Notes under the pieces: generated by a model
Seen by the model: the letters and a program-made list of their open reading frames with translations, nothing else
What the model was told of the DNA's origin: nothing
Database searches by the model: none
In this document: positions 62,738 through 64,000 of the stretch, piece by piece
Numbering within the stretch: position 1 is the stretch's first letter
How the letters are laid out: each line of letters starts with the position of its first letter
Position numbers and translations under genes: made by a program
Assembly (NCBI RefSeq): GCF_033807715.1
Contig: NC_084587.1
Span: forward strand, 21,003,017-21,067,016
Origin: Cololabis saira
Taxonomy: Eukaryota; Chordata; Actinopteri; Beloniformes; Belonidae
Direction of reading: 5' to 3'
Length of the DNA stretch: 64,000 nt

Positions 62738-64000
62738 TGAGAGAGCCTGACAATGACGTTGACTTTGAAGTGCTCAAACGTGTAAAGCAGCATATGCTTA
62801 AATGCATCCTCAAGTAAGAGCATAAGACCGATTTTTTTGTTTCATCGATCTCAACAAATATAACTAAGGTCCAACACCCGGTTCTTGCTGGTGTTATTTG
62901 AATGGAGTTAGATTTTCAAGGTTAGCGTTGGCTCAAACAGTGTTTTACTGTTACAAAACCCTGTCAGGATTTACTGAAGAGGTGCAGTGAGAGGTAACTC
63001 TGGAAAAAAAAGTGGAAACTGTGATTTTTACTGCTGGCCTTGCTACATATGCATTTTCTTAAGGACTTAGCCGTCTAAGTGCAAAGATTTGGATGGAGTG
63101 GAACTCAAGTTGCAGCCAGTAAACTGCCACTTTATCATAAAAACATCTTACTTTTTGATATGACTGGATAGTTGTTGTGAGAAGAAGTCAAAAGTCAGGC
63201 CCCTTTTAATATTACAATAATAGTGTCTGTTGTGTGTGTTATCTTATGTAAAAGGATAGTTTATTTAATGAAGCAGCCCATTTAAATGTTCCTTATGCAT
63301 TTACTTGCCTAATTAAAAACGTAGACAATATCAAAATTATACTTACGTTCTGTTATGTTGTTCAGACAATGTACCTGCAACTGATCACACTGCCACCCCG
63401 CATCAATTTGTGCTGCTTTTGACAGATTGGCTTTGTTATTATTGTTATTATTAAATTATCTGGCAGCATCTGAGTTCATAAACAGAACCCATTGTTAGTA
63501 GATCACCTCCAGAACTGGCCACTTTCATTGGCGCTTTTATACTACTCTTTTCTTGTACTGATTTACAATTAGATAATGATAAACATCTTCAAACAAAGCA
63601 ACTGAGAATAAGAGGATAAGAAACTAAAGCACTTTAAGGCCCCCTTGCCTATGGCTCATCACTCAGCTGCAACCTATCAGGACAAATGTAGTGAGCAACA
63701 CAATATGACATTGAGCAACAGTGGATTCATAGGAAAGTCTGTTGTATGTGTTAATGTGGCTTTGAAGTTGCAGTTTTGGAGCGGGCCCAGGAAGTCTTGG
63801 TTTCATTGTTTCATTTTATACTGCAAAACACTCAGTGCCTGCCATGCTGACGTTCCTAAATCTCCAAGAACAGATTCTTTTTTCCTTTTTTTTTTTTCAT
63901 TGCTGACACATATCCTTTCAGCCCCTTTGTGACGCTTCTCTAAGTTAACCAGCTCGTCACTAGAGGGCTGTTTGACGCAGCCTTAACATTTAAAAGCTTT
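62738..64000. other. Non-coding DNA, no gene seen
   Basis: AT-rich unique sequence, T run at 63887-63898. No exon, RNA gene or mobile element recognised up to the window edge. Confidence 0.6.
63957..63970 (+). promoter_or_regulatory. CTCF-like core motif
   Basis: TCACTAGAGGGCTG matches the CTCF core consensus CCASYAGRKGGC at every position except the first. Single-motif matches arise by chance, so occupancy is uncertain. Confidence 0.25.

Overview
The window looks like a stretch of teleost fish genome, probably from a spiny-rayed (percomorph) fish. It has many long (CA)n/(GT)n microsatellites. It also has degraded pieces of interspersed repeats that I recognise from fish genomes: a short LINE-like 3' fragment at about 45.5 kb with a reverse-oriented relative at 61.1 kb, and a fish repeat at 60.65 kb. 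Long moderately AT-rich unique stretches are interrupted by short, low-repeat, motif-dense islands. No bacterial gene organisation, operon, rRNA, CRISPR array or intact transposon is visible, and I recognised no tRNA. Almost everything here is non-coding vertebrate DNA. Species, chromosome and gene names cannot be read from the sequence alone. Region by region: 1-5 kb is unique DNA with G/C homopolymers and CA repeats. From 5 to 35 kb there is a broad non-coding landscape with candidate conserved regulatory islands at about 5.2-5.4, 7.0-7.3, 11.3-12.0, 16.4-16.6, 17.5-17.9, 19.4-19.8, 27.5-28.1 and 34.5-35.4 kb, separated by microsatellites; the longest is a 135-bp CA tract at 27.35 kb. From 35.4 to 39.2 kb is the only part with real gene evidence. 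A minus-strand gene has its 5' end here: a candidate first exon ending in ATG (38980-39225), then a 339-nt phase-0 exon (37674-38012) encoding a Ser/Pro/Gly-rich peptide, with consensus splice sites. On the plus strand at 35.4-35.5 kb there is a TATA box, a well-placed ATG and a GTAAGT donor, which looks like a possible short first coding exon. A CpG-dense patch beside a G-rich tract lies between them at 36.7-37.0 kb. From 39.2 to 64 kb the sequence appears to lie upstream of the minus-strand gene. It holds further candidate regulatory islands (41.5, 49, 52.4, 54.7 kb), a very small TTAA-flanked perfect inverted repeat that fits a piggyBac-type miniature element (57.25 kb), and a compound CTTT/CTAT/CTAC microsatellite growing out of a retroelement 3' tail (60.4 kb). 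If the minus-strand gene model is right, its next intron runs from 37.67 kb toward position 1 and probably contains most of the islands on the left. That arrangement, a short disordered first coding exon followed by a large island-rich intron, is typical of vertebrate developmental regulators, but I could not identify the gene. I found no undescribed molecular system. The most useful leads are the unidentified gene start, the plus-strand first-exon candidate, a possible splice-flanked exon at 11.4 kb, and the 51-bp TTAA element.
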